Both the position numbers and the translations under genes were made by a program. A DNA stretch of 64,000 nt, taken from Methylobacterium sp. Leaf112 (GTDB lineage: Bacteria > Pseudomonadota > Alphaproteobacteria > Rhizobiales > Beijerinckiaceae). The notes under the pieces are model-generated. The model ran no database searches, was not told the origin of the DNA, and saw only the letters and a list, made by a program, of their open reading frames with translations. Location of the stretch: NCBI RefSeq assembly GCF_001423295.1, contig NZ_LMNG01000029.1:1-64000 (forward strand), written 5' to 3'. Below, piece by piece: positions 52,284 to 61,786 of the stretch. Position 1 is the first letter of the stretch. The number at the start of each line of letters is the position of its first letter.

Positions 52284-52598
52284 GGTAAGGTCCCGATCCC
52301 CGAGTCGCACCTCCGCTCGGCGGCGCGCGGCAGCGCGGGCCGAACTTCGGCATCAATCTTGCTTCTTTTTACCGTTTCGAGGTTTAGCCCCAACCTGCGC
52401 CCACGTCAAAGTGTGTTGGGTGCTCGGTGCCTAAAAATTGCCCAGCCGCCCGCACGCGCCGTCGCGGCGTGGTGTCAGCATCACATCGGGGCGGTAACGA
52501 AAGCCTTCCCGGACGCGGCGGACGACGCGTCTCGGATGGGGCGAAATGGGCCGTCGCGGGGCCGCACTCGGTTCGGGGGCCGTTTCAGCGAACCCGGC
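52284..52598. other. rpoN upstream region
   Basis: About 315 bp between lptB and rpoN. It includes an A+T-rich patch near 52365-52440 that could hold the rpoN promoter. No gene or clear signal identified. Confidence 0.4.
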
Positions 52599-53429
<831 letters not shown>

Positions 53430-53443
53430 CGGCGACGCGGCGC

Positions 53444-54181
53444 TCAATTCGCCTGCGCCCGGGGCCTGGCCGCCTCGGCGGGCTTGCCGTCCGCCGGTTT
53501 CTGGACAGCCTTGGCCGCGGCGGGGGGCGTCGCGCAGCCCTTGCCGGTCTTCGGGCCGTCCTCCTTCTGCGGCACGAACAGGGCCGAGACCCGGCCGCCG
53601 GCCACGGGGTCCATGTTCGCCCGGCCGGTGTTCATGTCGTAGACGAGGCGCGAGCCGCGGGTCACATTCTGGCACTGGCTGAGCACGACGTTGCCGGTGA
53701 CCACGATGCGCTTGGCCTCCTGGTCGAACACGGCGTTGTCGCCCGTCGCGACCTGGTCCTTCTGCACCACGGTGATGGGGCCGGCGCACTCGACGCGCTG
53801 GATGCCGTTCTCGCCCATCCCGCCGGCGGGTTTTTCCGAGGCCTCGGCCGTGTCGGCGGCCGGCTCCCGGGCCGCGTCCCCCTTCTTGTCGTCTTTCTTG
53901 CCCCGCTTGTACCGCACGGTCATGCTGGAACAGCGGATGGTGCTGTCGCCCTGCACGGCCACCACGTTGCCGGCGAAGACGGCCTTGTTCTCGCGGTCGA
54001 ACACGTCGAGGCGGTCGGCGTCGATCTTGATCGGCTCCTTGCCGCCGCCGCCGAGATTGCCGAGGCCGCCGGCGGGCTTCTCCTTCTTCGGAGCGGGGGC
54101 GGCCGTCTGCGCACCGGCCGACACCGCGAGGGCGAGACCGGCGGCGAGGGCCGCCCAGCCGACGGACCGCAGGGCGATCAC
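53444..54181 (-). CDS. lptA: LPS transport periplasmic protein LptA
   Basis: A 245-residue periplasmic bridge protein of the OstA/LptA family. A signal peptide (SVGWAALAAGLALAVSAGA) follows a GTG start. The beta-jellyroll core is seen in IKIDADRLDVFDRENKAVFA then GNVVAVQGDSTIRCSSMTVR, followed by RVECAGPITVVQKDQVATGD and RIVVTGNVVLSQCQNVTRGS. A Lys/Asp/Glu-rich insert and a Pro/Ala C-terminal tail make it longer than E. coli LptA (185). The GTG overlaps the lptC stop by four bases (GTGA), implying coupling. Confidence 0.92.
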   Translation of the reverse strand: MIALRSVGWAALAAGLALAVSAGAQTAAPAPKKEKPAGGLGNLGGGGKEPIKIDADRLDVFDRENKAVFAGNVVAVQGDSTIRCSSMTVRYKRGKKDDKKGDAAREPAADTAEASEKPAGGMGENGIQRVECAGPITVVQKDQVATGDNAVFDQEAKRIVVTGNVVLSQCQNVTRGSRLVYDMNTGRANMDPVAGGRVSALFVPQKEDGPKTGKGCATPPAAAKAVQKPADGKPAEAARPRAQAN

Positions 54182-54933
54182 GGGCGGGACTCCCCATCCG
54201 TCGGCTCGGCCGCGGAGGTGAGGACGCGGGGGGGCTTGGCGGGTTTGTCCGGCCTGTCGAGTTCGTGCAGCACCGTGTGGACGTTGCCCACGAAGGAGAT
54301 GACGTGGCCGCTGTCGGTGACGTCGAGGGTATCGGCCACCACGGTGCCGCTCGGGATCGTCACCGTGACGGTCTCGTTCGACTTGACCGTGCCGGCCTTG
54401 AAATCGACGGCGGCCGACTTCAGGCGGATCTCCTCGCCCTTGTCGGTCCAGATCCGGATGTCCTGCTCCAGGGTCAGGGCTTCCCGGGCCGTGTCGAACA
54501 GGCCCGACGCCGCCTCGAGATGGGCGCGGCCGCCCTTGTCGTCGGTGTTGAGGCGGCCCTTCATGGCCTGCAATTCGATGAGGGTCGGCTTGCGCACGTC
54601 CTGGAACGCCGCCGTGGCCGTGACCTCGTAGCCGCGCTCGCCCTGGCGGAAGCCGGACAGGCGCGGGCTCTCCATCTTCACCTTGGTGCCGGACAGGCTG
54701 ACGGGGCCGACGCTCACGCCCGGCAGGCTCGTGCCGAACGGATTGAACAGGACGGCCGCGAGGGCCAGCACCGCCGTGCCGGCCACCAGGGGGATGACCC
54801 GCCGCAGGGTTCGGACGCGGGTGCTGTGGCTGCGGGCGCGCGCATGGGCGCGGGTGCGGCGCGCATCGGCGCGCGGGCCGCCGGATGTCTCGGTCTCGAT
54901 GGCCTCGCCCACCTGCATGACAGTCCCAAACAT
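54178..54933 (-). CDS. lptC: LPS export protein LptC
   Basis: A 251-residue bitopic inner-membrane protein that hands LPS from LptBFG to LptA. An N-terminal basic, Arg/Ala-rich segment (RRTRAHARARSHSTRVRTLR) precedes one transmembrane helix (VIPLVAGTAVLALAAVLFNP). The periplasmic LptC/DUF1239 domain follows, with KVKMESPRLSGFRQGERGYE and IELQAMKGRLNTDDKGGRAH, LEAASGLFDTAREALTLEQD. The start could be the ATG at 54933 or one five codons on. First gene of lptC-lptA-lptB. Confidence 0.9.
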   Translation of the reverse strand: MFGTVMQVGEAIETETSGGPRADARRTRAHARARSHSTRVRTLRRVIPLVAGTAVLALAAVLFNPFGTSLPGVSVGPVSLSGTKVKMESPRLSGFRQGERGYEVTATAAFQDVRKPTLIELQAMKGRLNTDDKGGRAHLEAASGLFDTAREALTLEQDIRIWTDKGEEIRLKSAAVDFKAGTVKSNETVTVTIPSGTVVADTLDVTDSGHVISFVGNVHTVLHELDRPDKPAKPPRVLTSAAEPTDGESRP

Positions 54934-55060
54934 GCCGCCGGATGCGCGCGGGCCATGGCGAAGTTATGACCACCCCGTTGCCAAATCATCAAGGGCGCCC
55001 GCACGCCCGGCCGCGCTCATGTGCGAGGACGCACCGCCCCATGGAAGCGAGGCCCTGTCC

Positions 55061-55114
55061 AAGACGAAGGCTCGGCGAAGACAGAGACTTGCCGAAGACG
55101 AAGGCTCGGCGAAG
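55061..55114. repeat. 20-bp direct repeat in the lptC upstream region
   Basis: AAGACGAAGGCTCGGCGAAG occurs at 55061-55080 and 55095-55114, with a diverged partial copy between. It lies just past the rnd 3' end and upstream of lptC on the same strand. Confidence 0.85.
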
Positions 55115-55121
55115 AATTCCG

Positions 55122-55748
55122 TCAGGTGTGGGCGAAGATGTCGGTCTCCGGCCAGCCGGCGAGGTCGAGGCGAGCGCGGGTCGGCAGGAAGTCGAAGCAG
55201 GCCTGGGCCATCTCCGTCCGCCCCTCGCGGGCCAGCATCGCGTCGAGGCGGCCACGGGCGGCGTGGAGATAGAGGACGTCGGAGGCCGCGTAGTCGATCT
55301 GCGCCTGACTCAGGGTCTCGGCGCCCCAGTCGGAGGATTGCTGCTGCTTCGACAGGTCGACGCCGACGAGTTCGCGGACCACATCCTTGAGCCCATGGCG
55401 GTCGGTGTAGGTCCGCGCGAGCTTCGAGGCGATCTTGGTGCAGTAGACCGGGGCAGGCATCACCCCGAGCGCGTTGAACAGCACGGCGAGGTCGAACCGG
55501 CCGAAATGGAAGATCTTGAGGGTGCCGGGATCGCCCATCACCCGGGCGAGGACCTCCGGCACCGGGCCGCCGGGGATGATCTGCACCACGTCGGCGCTGC
55601 CGTCCCCCCGCGAGATCTGAACCACGCAGAGCCGGTCCCGGTGCGGGTTCAGCCCGAGGGTCTCCGTGTCGATGGCGATGGCGGGGCCGGCGACGTAATC
55701 GGCGGGCAGGTCGCCACGATGGACGCGCACGAGGGGTTGGGGCGGCAT
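55122..55748 (-). CDS. rnd: ribonuclease D-type 3'-5' exonuclease
   Basis: A 208-residue DEDDy exonuclease that trims RNA 3' ends such as tRNA precursors. Exo I is AIAIDTETLGLNPHRDRLCV (D and E metal ligands), Exo II is IFHFGRFDLAVLFNALGV, and Exo III is IDYAASDVLYLHAARGRLDA with the catalytic Tyr. It lacks the C-terminal HRDC domain of E. coli RNase D, as is normal for the short alphaproteobacterial form. Upstream of lptC on the same strand, the common rhizobial order. Confidence 0.93.
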   Translation of the reverse strand: MPPQPLVRVHRGDLPADYVAGPAIAIDTETLGLNPHRDRLCVVQISRGDGSADVVQIIPGGPVPEVLARVMGDPGTLKIFHFGRFDLAVLFNALGVMPAPVYCTKIASKLARTYTDRHGLKDVVRELVGVDLSKQQQSSDWGAETLSQAQIDYAASDVLYLHAARGRLDAMLAREGRTEMAQACFDFLPTRARLDLAGWPETDIFAHT

Positions 55749-55848
55749 GGGGGACTTCGCGGATGGAGACAGACGGCTCCGCGCGTAACACCCGGCCCCC
55801 GGGCGGACAAGCGCGGCGGATACCCGATCCGCCGCGCGCCATGAGCGC

Positions 55849-56280
55849 TTACTTCTGCTTGGCGATCACCTTGTCCTTGATACCGTCGTAGACGCCCTGC
55901 GACAGGACCTTCTTCGAGACGAGCTCGTCCTTGCCGCGATAGGGCCGGCCCTTGACGATGGCGGCGGCGCGGGCCGCGCCGATGCCCGGCAGGGCATCGA
56001 GTTCGGCGGGACTGGCGCTGTTGAGGTCGATGAGGGCGGCCTTGCCCGTCTCGTGCTTGCCCGTCTCGGCCTTGCCCGACTCGGGCTGGGCGGCCGTCGT
56101 CGGCGCCTTCGGCGGCGTGACGGTGGGGGGAGTGGGATTCGAGGGCGCCGGCACCGCCGGGGCAGGCTTCGTCGTGGGGATTGTGGGGCTCGGGGCAGAA
56201 GGGCTCGGAGCCTGCGCCAGTGCGGGAACGGTGGCGAGGCCGGCCAGGACGACGAGGCTGCGAAGAAGGGATGACGGCAT
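55849..56280 (-). CDS. ComEA-like exported helix-hairpin-helix protein
   Basis: A 143-residue protein. Signal peptide MPSSLLRSLVVLAGLATVPA, then a Pro/Ala/Thr-rich disordered linker (residues 22-80). The C-terminal ComEA-type helix-hairpin-helix reads ALIDLNSASPAELDALPGIG, then AARAAAIVKGRPYRGKDELV. ComEA domains bind DNA non-specifically in the periplasm during DNA uptake; whether this one takes part in transformation or is a general nucleic-acid binder is unknown. It sits upstream of rnd on the same strand. Confidence 0.88.
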   Translation of the reverse strand: MPSSLLRSLVVLAGLATVPALAQAPSPSAPSPTIPTTKPAPAVPAPSNPTPPTVTPPKAPTTAAQPESGKAETGKHETGKAALIDLNSASPAELDALPGIGAARAAAIVKGRPYRGKDELVSKKVLSQGVYDGIKDKVIAKQK

Positions 56281-56675
56281 GGGACACTCCCGGGTCGATG
56301 GCGTGATCGCGGTGCCGCGCCAACCTTCGAAGACCTAGACAAACGCGGTTGAACCGCCGCTTAACGATGCGACTGCGCCGCGCAGGCCTTGGTTAACGAT
56401 GCGACTGCGCCGCGCAGGCCTTGGTTAACGATGCGACTGCGCCGCGCAGGCCTTGGCGGAACGCCGGATCACCGCGCGAGATCTTGATCCGTACGCTTTT
56501 CCGCCCGTATCGCCGCGGCGGAGACCGGCTCCACTTTTCCGCCCGGTGCCCTAGCCAGGACGACCGCGCGCGGCTATAAGCCCGGCCTCGAATCTCCGTT
56601 TGAACACGGTGCCGAGGCGTCCTCCCGGAGGGGGATCGCCTGAGGCGCCCTTTTTGCCATCGACAGGATCATCCC
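56281..56675. other. rpmF upstream region with tandem repeat
   Basis: About 395 bp between divergent comEA-like and rpmF genes. It holds the triple 32-bp repeat at 56361-56456; the remainder should contain both promoters, but no clear elements were seen. Confidence 0.5.
56361..56456. repeat. three exact copies of a 32-bp tandem repeat
   Basis: The unit begins TTAACGATGCGACTGCGCCG and ends CGCAGGCCTTGG. Exact copies start at 56361, 56393 and 56425 with no spacer. The unit contains GTTAAC-like junctions at each boundary. Perfect identity suggests a recent duplication. It lies between divergent promoters. Confidence 0.97.
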
Positions 56676-56864
56676 ATGGCCGTTCCGAAGCGCAAGACCT
56701 CCCCCTCGCGGCGCGGCATGCGCCGGTCCGCCGACGCCCTCAAGGCTCCGACCTACGTCGCCGACAAGGATTCGGGCGAGCTGCGCCGTCCCCACCACAT
56801 CGACCTGAAGACTGGCATGTACCGCGGCCGTCAGGTCCTCAAGGTGAAGTCGGCCGAGGCCTGA
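56676..56864 (+). CDS. rpmF: 50S ribosomal protein L32
   Basis: A 62-residue ribosomal protein of the large subunit. It begins [20 protein letters not shown], the universal L32 start, and goes on to [20 protein letters not shown]. It belongs to the cysteine-free form (no zinc ribbon), as in many alphaproteobacteria. Monocistronic, with an intrinsic terminator about 110 bp downstream. Its place next to phaR fits Methylobacteriaceae and Rhizobiales order. Confidence 0.97.
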   Translation: MAVPKRKTSPSRRGMRRSADALKAPTYVADKDSGELRRPHHIDLKTGMYRGRQVLKVKSAEA

Positions 56865-56975
56865 ACCCGACGCCGCGCCCTCGGGCGGGATGGCCGCTCC
56901 GGCGGCCCGGGTTCGACGGACCGCGCCCGTGGACCAGGTCTGACGGAAGACCGGTTCCGACGGAGCGCGAACAGA

Positions 56976-57005
56976 CCGTGCCCTGCGAGAGCGGGCGCGG
57001 TTTTT
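56976..57005 (+). terminator. intrinsic terminator downstream of rpmF
   Basis: CCGTGCCC (56976-56983) pairs with GGGCGCGG (56993-57000), with one G-T pair and a 9-base loop, and is followed by TTTTT (57001-57005). This is the clearest rho-independent terminator in the window. Confidence 0.8.
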
Positions 57006-57021
57006 CGTATTGGACCGATGA

Positions 57022-57270
57022 TCAGGCGATGCGTCGACCCGCAGCCGCATAGGTGGCCGCGGCCAGGCGCGTCCGCTCCAGCCGTGCGGGGCGCATGGCC
57101 GGGTCGGCGCTGACGAGAAGGTGGGTGAGGAAACCCGCATTCGCCCGTGCGGAAGCGACTCGCCGGAAGCCCTGCGCTTCGACGCCGCCGGGAATCACCA
57201 CGAGATCGTAGACCGGCGCCTGTTCCGTTTCCGGACGTCGGCCTGTTCCAGATCGCCCCATCGCATCCAT
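57022..57270 (-). CDS. conserved hypothetical small protein
   Basis: An 82-residue protein with the core VYDLVVIPGGVEAQGFRRVA then ARANAGFLTHLLVSADPAMR. The C-terminal AGFLTHLLxxxxxxPxxRxxRR-type pattern recurs in small rhizobial proteins of unknown function. No signal peptide. The ATG at 57270 or the in-frame ATG three codons later may be used; a short GGGA lies upstream. It converges with rpmF and follows phaR on the same strand. Confidence 0.55.
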   Translation of the reverse strand: MDAMGRSGTGRRPETEQAPVYDLVVIPGGVEAQGFRRVASARANAGFLTHLLVSADPAMRPARLERTRLAAATYAAAGRRIA

Positions 57271-57356
57271 TCCCGTGTGAACCGGGGTGAGATGCGCAAG
57301 AGGTGGGCCGACGTTAACGGTTCGTCAACCTTTCATCCTGGGGCGGCGGCGGGACC

Positions 57357-57971
57357 CTACTTCTTCGAGAGATCCTCGAGGCGCGACTGCATCTCGGCCA
57401 TCTGGCGCTTGAGATCGTCGAGGTCGGCCCCCGTGGGCGTCGGAACCGCCGCCTGCGCCGGGCGCGGCGCGGCGGAGGGGTGCGAGCCCATGCCCGAGAG
57501 GGGACCCGTGCCGAAGGTCGTGAACATCTTCATGGCGTCGCCGAAGAAGCTCATGTTGGCCCGCACCTGCTCCTCCATGGCGTTCTGGAACACCGTGGGG
57601 GCGAAGCTCTGGGTCATCTTCTCGCGCAGACCGTCCTGGTCGCGGGCGAAGTTGGCCATGGAGAATTCGAGGAAGCTCGGCACCATGGTGCGCATGCTGT
57701 CGCCGTAGAAGCGAATGAGCTGGCGCAGGAACGCGACCGGCAGCAGGTTGTCGTCGCCGGCCTTGTTCTCCTGCTCGAAGATGATCTGGGTGAGCACCGA
57801 GCGGGTGATGTCGTCGCCCGAACGGGCGTCGTAGACGAGGAAGTCCTCACCGTTCTGGACCATCGTCGAGAGATCCTCGAGGGTGACGTAGGTCGAGGTG
57901 CCGGTATGGTAGAGGCGCCGGTTGGCGTACTTCTTGATAACGGTGTGGTTGGACTTACCGTTGTCCGCCAT
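57357..57971 (-). CDS. phaR: polyhydroxyalkanoate synthesis repressor PhaR
   Basis: A 204-residue DNA- and PHB-binding regulator that represses phasin and other PHB genes and leaves DNA when polymer appears. The N-terminal DNA-binding domain is VIKKYANRRLYHTGTSTYVT then LEDLSTMVQNGEDFLVYDAR. The PHB-accumulation regulatory domain follows, with RSVLTQIIFEQENKAGDDNL and LPVAFLRQLIRFYGDSMRTM. A C-terminal coiled coil (DLDDLKRQMAEMQSRLEDLS) ends the protein. Divergent from phaA with a 328-bp intergenic region. Confidence 0.97.
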   Translation of the reverse strand: MADNGKSNHTVIKKYANRRLYHTGTSTYVTLEDLSTMVQNGEDFLVYDARSGDDITRSVLTQIIFEQENKAGDDNLLPVAFLRQLIRFYGDSMRTMVPSFLEFSMANFARDQDGLREKMTQSFAPTVFQNAMEEQVRANMSFFGDAMKMFTTFGTGPLSGMGSHPSAAPRPAQAAVPTPTGADLDDLKRQMAEMQSRLEDLSKK

Positions 57972-58299
57972 CTCTGGGGGCCTCTCCCAACGCGATCATG
58001 CAGGTCGCTCGATCCTTGCGGCTCGATCTTCGACGACGCACACGGAGCCGTGAACACTCCAGATCCGCCTGGATTCATCTTAAAGCGTTCGCCCGCCGAC
58101 GAAAACACCTATCTGACCGCCGTCCACGCGGAATAGTGCCGGTCTCCGCACCCACGGGTATGACAGAGCCTCCGCGTCCTCGCCAAAGCGCCTTGACTTC
58201 GCGGGGTCGTGGGCTTTCATCCGATGGCAACGGCACAAGGCGCGCACGCTCACCCGTAAGCGACAACGCAGCGCCGGCCGGCATGAGGAGAACGTCACC
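57972..58299. other. phaR-phaA divergent regulatory region
   Basis: 328 bp between divergent phaR and phaA, likely with both promoters. A TTGACT element at 58193 is the best -35 candidate for phaA. No gene is supported here. Confidence 0.5.
58193..58221 (+). promoter_or_regulatory. sigma-70-type promoter candidate for phaA
   Basis: TTGACT (58193-58198) and a poor -10 such as TTTCAT or TTCATC about 16-17 bases later. About 80 bp before the phaA start. Moderate at best. Confidence 0.35.
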
Positions 58300-59481
58300 A
58301 TGGCAGCAGAAGATATCGTCATCGTCGGAGCGGCCCGCACCGCCGTCGGTTCGTTCGGCGGCGCCTTCAACACCGTACCCGCCCATGACCTCGGGGCCGT
58401 GGCGATCAAGGCCGCCCTGGAGCGGGCCGGCGTCTCCCCCGACGACGTGGACGAGGTGATCTTCGGTCAGGTGCTCACCGCCGGCGCCGGACAGAACCCG
58501 GCCCGCCAGGCCGCCATCAAGGCCGGCATCCCCGAGAAGGCCACGGCCTGGGGCGTCAACCAGGTTTGCGGCTCGGGGCTTCGCACCGTCGCCCTCGGCA
58601 TGCAGCAGATCGCCAACGGCGACGCCACGGTCATCGTGGCCGGCGGCCAGGAATCGATGTCGCTCTCCCCCCACGCGCAGTACCTGCGCGGCGGCCAGAA
58701 GATGGGCGACGTCAAGCTCGTCGACACCATGATCAAGGACGGCCTGTGGGACGCCTTCAACGGCTACCACATGGGTACCACCGCCGAGAACGTGGCCCAG
58801 GCCTTCCAGCTCACCCGCGAGCAGCAGGACGAGTTCGCGACGAAGTCGCAGAACAAGGCCGAGGCCGCCCGCAAGGAAGGCCGCTTCAAGGACGAGATCT
58901 GCCCCGTCACCGTGCCGGGCCGCAAGGGCGACACCATCGTCGACACCGACGAGTACATCCGTGACGGCGCCACCATCGAGGCGATGGCCAAGCTCAAGCC
59001 CGCCTTCTCGAAGGACGGCACCGTGACGGCCGCCAACGCTTCGGGCCTCAACGACGGCGCCGCCGCCATCGTGCTGATGTCCGCCTCCGAGGCCGAGCGC
59101 CGGGGCATCACGCCGCTCGCCCGCATCGTGTCCTGGGCCACCGCCGGCGTCGACCCGAAGGTGATGGGCACCGGCCCGATCCCGGCCTCGCGCAAGGCCC
59201 TGGACAAGGCCGGCTGGACGCCGTCCGACCTCGACCTGATCGAGGCCAACGAGGCCTTCGCCGCCCAGGCGCTCGCCGTGAACAAGGACATGGGCTGGGA
59301 CACCGACAAGGTGAACGTCAACGGCGGCGCCATCGCCATCGGCCACCCCATCGGCGCCTCCGGCGCCCGCGTCCTCGTCACCCTGCTGCACGAGCTCAAG
59401 CGCCGCGACGCCAAGAAGGGTCTCGCCACCCTGTGCATCGGCGGCGGCATGGGCGTCGCCATGTGCATCGAGCGCGTCTGA
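58300..59481 (+). CDS. phaA: acetyl-CoA acetyltransferase (beta-ketothiolase) PhaA
   Basis: A 393-residue biosynthetic thiolase that condenses two acetyl-CoA to acetoacetyl-CoA, the first PHB step. The acyl-accepting Cys is C90 in [18 protein letters not shown]. The [18 protein letters not shown] motif, [20 protein letters not shown] (catalytic His) and the second Cys in [14 protein letters not shown] are all present. GAGGAGAACGTCACC precedes the ATG. phaB follows by 135 bp, with a strong terminator-like hairpin in between. Confidence 0.97.
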   Translation: MAAEDIVIVGAARTAVGSFGGAFNTVPAHDLGAVAIKAALERAGVSPDDVDEVIFGQVLTAGAGQNPARQAAIKAGIPEKATAWGVNQVCGSGLRTVALGMQQIANGDATVIVAGGQESMSLSPHAQYLRGGQKMGDVKLVDTMIKDGLWDAFNGYHMGTTAENVAQAFQLTREQQDEFATKSQNKAEAARKEGRFKDEICPVTVPGRKGDTIVDTDEYIRDGATIEAMAKLKPAFSKDGTVTAANASGLNDGAAAIVLMSASEAERRGITPLARIVSWATAGVDPKVMGTGPIPASRKALDKAGWTPSDLDLIEANEAFAAQALAVNKDMGWDTDKVNVNGGAIAIGHPIGASGARVLVTLLHELKRRDAKKGLATLCIGGGMGVAMCIERV

Positions 59482-59491
59482 TCGCACGGCC

Positions 59492-59523
59492 TTGCGGCGC
59501 CATAATTCTTGATGGCGCCGCAA
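59492..59523 (+). terminator. terminator-like hairpin between phaA and phaB
   Basis: TTGCGGCGCCAT (59492-59503) pairs perfectly with ATGGCGCCGCAA (59512-59523) across an 8-base loop and is followed by ATTTAAAT. It lies 10 bp after the phaA stop and could reduce or split transcription of phaB. Confidence 0.7.
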
Positions 59524-59616
59524 ATTTAAATGGGTCGCGTGCCGGCTGCCTCGCCAGCTAAAGCCGCGCACGACCCACTCGCGAACCTGCCAAAAAAACA
59601 CGAACCGGAGGATATC

Positions 59617-60345
59617 ATGGCTCAAGAACGCGTCGCCCTCGTCACGGGTGGAACGCGCGGCATCGGTGCCGCCATCTCGAAGGGCCTTCAGGCCAAGGGC
59701 TACAAGGTCGCCGCCAATTACGGCGGCAACGACGAAGCCGCCAACGCCTTCAAGGCCGAGACCGGCATTCCGGTCTTCAAGTTCGATGTCGGCGATTACG
59801 CCGCCTGCGAGGCCGGCATCAAGCAGATCGAATCGGACGTCGGCCCCATCGACATCCTGGTGAACAACGCCGGCATCACCCGCGACGGCGCGTTCCACAA
59901 GATGAGCTTCGAGAAGTGGCAGGCGGTCATCAAGACCAACCTCGATTCGATGTTCACCTGCACGCGTCCGCTCATCGAAGGCATGCGTTCGCGCAACTTC
60001 GGCCGCATCATCCTGATCTCGTCGATCAACGGCCAGAAGGGCCAGGCCGGCCAGACCAACTACTCGGCCGCCAAGGCCGGCGTCATCGGCTTCGCCAAGG
60101 CGCTCGCCCAGGAGAGCGCCGGCAAGGGCATCACCGTCAACGTGATCGCGCCGGGCTACGTCGCGACCGAGATGGTGATGGCGGTGGCGGAGGACATCCG
60201 CAACAAGATCATCTCCACGATCCCCGTCGGCCGCCTCGGCGAGGCCGAGGAGATCGCCCGCGCGGTGGAGTACCTCGCGGCGGAAGATTCGGGCTTCGTC
60301 ACCGGCTCGACGCTCACCATCAACGGCGGCCAGTACATCGCCTGA
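59617..60345 (+). CDS. phaB: acetoacetyl-CoA reductase PhaB
   Basis: A 242-residue NADPH-dependent SDR that reduces acetoacetyl-CoA to (R)-3-hydroxybutyryl-CoA, the second PHB step. Cofactor motif VTGGTRGIGAAISKGLQAKG, structural DILVNNAGITRDGAFHKM, catalytic Ser in ILISSINGQKGQAGQTNYSA, with Tyr and Lys in NYSAAKAGVIGFAKALA. GGAGGATATC directly before the ATG at 59617 fixes the start; a longer in-frame frame is not used. A strong hairpin follows. Confidence 0.97.
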   Translation: MAQERVALVTGGTRGIGAAISKGLQAKGYKVAANYGGNDEAANAFKAETGIPVFKFDVGDYAACEAGIKQIESDVGPIDILVNNAGITRDGAFHKMSFEKWQAVIKTNLDSMFTCTRPLIEGMRSRNFGRIILISSINGQKGQAGQTNYSAAKAGVIGFAKALAQESAGKGITVNVIAPGYVATEMVMAVAEDIRNKIISTIPVGRLGEAEEIARAVEYLAAEDSGFVTGSTLTINGGQYIA

Positions 60346-60355
60346 TCCGGCTCCC

Positions 60356-60383
60356 GCGCGGCTTCCCCGAGGGGGAGCCGCGC
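60356..60383. terminator. hairpin between phaB and the glycerophosphodiesterase gene
   Basis: GCGCGGCTTCCC (60356-60367) pairs with GGGGAGCCGCGC (60372-60383) with one G-T pair and a 4-base loop. It lies between convergent genes and can act on both. No T-run. Confidence 0.6.
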
Positions 60384-60386
60384 CCC

Positions 60387-61616
60387 TCACTCGATCCCCA
60401 TGCAGTTGGCGTAGAACGTCGTCGTCGCCGGCCAGTCCGAGAAGACCCCCGTCACACCCACGTCCCGGTACAGGACGTCGAGGAGGGCGAGCACGTCGCC
60501 GTCCCGCTCGATCAGCGGCCGGATGGACTTGTAGTAGTATCCGCCCCCGCCCTTCAGCGGTCCCGAGCGCTCCAACGACCAGGTGATCAGATCGAGGCCG
60601 GCGGCCTTCGCCGCGCGCGCGTAGGCGGACGGCTCGATGCCCCCGCCGGCCCCCACCCGCACCAGCATCCAGAGCGGCGGCGCCAGCGTGCGCAGGCCGA
60701 GGGCGGCGAGGTCCGCCATGCCGGGTTTCCAGCTCGCGGGCGTCTCGGGGTCGAAGCCCGGATCGGTCTCGTCGCGGTTGTCGAGCCAAAGCGCCTGCCG
60801 GCCGAAGTCCGGCTCCGCCTCCAGCCAATACAGGATGTCCCGCAGCTGGAAACTCTGCGGCCGGACGTCGGCGGCCGGCACCCCCGCCTGGCGGTAGGCA
60901 TCGATCATCGCCTGCGCGTACTGATCCTGAGTGTAGCCCCCGAACGGCATCGCGACCTCGGGCGCCTTCAGTTCCGGGATGAACCGGCGCCCCAGGGATT
61001 TCACCAGGACGATGTACTCGCCGTGGGTCATCGGGGTGCCGGTGGTGGCGTAGAGGTCCGTACGCCAGCGCGGGGTGGCGTTCATGTAGGCGGCGCGGGT
61101 CGTGGCCTCCGCGTCGAAGGCGTCCATCTTTCCGTTCAGGGTCCGGAACTCGGCCAGCGTCAGGTCGCTGGTGCAGCAGCGCGCGCTCGCCTTGCGCCCG
61201 GTGGCGGGATCGGCCGGTTGGAAGTCGCGGCTGCATTTCGCCGCGAGTTCGGGCCGCGCCAGGATGTCGGTGGTGGTGTGGAGGTCGCACTGCGCATGCC
61301 GGCAGACCAGGTGCCGGTCCCGCGTGAAGACGACGTCGCATTCGATCGAACCGGCCCCCATGCGGGCCGCCGCGCGGACGCCCTCCCGGGTGTGCTCGGG
61401 AAATTGCAGCGGGGCGCCTCGATGCGCGATCGAGAAGGCGCGGGCCGTGTAGGTTCTGTCGGAACCGCAGGCCCGAAGGCGATCCTGCACCGGGCCGGGC
61501 TTCATGCTGTCGACGAGGTAGAACGGACGCGGTCCGATCTGAGCGATCTCGCCGGCGCGCGCCTCGCCACCGGACAGCCCGGCGAGGAGCGCCGCTCCCA
61601 GGATGATGCTCCGCAT
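60387..61616 (-). CDS. periplasmic glycerophosphodiester phosphodiesterase
   Basis: A 409-residue GDPD/GlpQ-type enzyme that hydrolyses deacylated phospholipids to glycerol-3-phosphate and an alcohol. Signal peptide [20 protein letters not shown]. Catalytic elements: [20 protein letters not shown] (H-R-G), [20 protein letters not shown] (E and D metal ligands) and [25 protein letters not shown] is the third metal site. It is longer than E. coli GlpQ (358) due to a Cys-containing insert near residues 115-150. Converges with phaB; divergent from the YddG-like gene. Confidence 0.93.
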   Translation of the reverse strand: MRSIILGAALLAGLSGGEARAGEIAQIGPRPFYLVDSMKPGPVQDRLRACGSDRTYTARAFSIAHRGAPLQFPEHTREGVRAAARMGAGSIECDVVFTRDRHLVCRHAQCDLHTTTDILARPELAAKCSRDFQPADPATGRKASARCCTSDLTLAEFRTLNGKMDAFDAEATTRAAYMNATPRWRTDLYATTGTPMTHGEYIVLVKSLGRRFIPELKAPEVAMPFGGYTQDQYAQAMIDAYRQAGVPAADVRPQSFQLRDILYWLEAEPDFGRQALWLDNRDETDPGFDPETPASWKPGMADLAALGLRTLAPPLWMLVRVGAGGGIEPSAYARAAKAAGLDLITWSLERSGPLKGGGGYYYKSIRPLIERDGDVLALLDVLYRDVGVTGVFSDWPATTTFYANCMGIE

Positions 61617-61786
61617 GGCTCTCTGCGCTCCACGCTTCGTTCACACCGGTATCGAGCGGTAGCCCGGAACCGTGACCGGCCCGTGAAAGACTGGTGGCGC
61701 ACCGATGTTGCCTTTCGGCGTGCCGGCGTGGAACAGGGGCCTCCGCGCGCGCCACCCCGGCCCTTCCAAGTCCACCCCGGCCCTCC

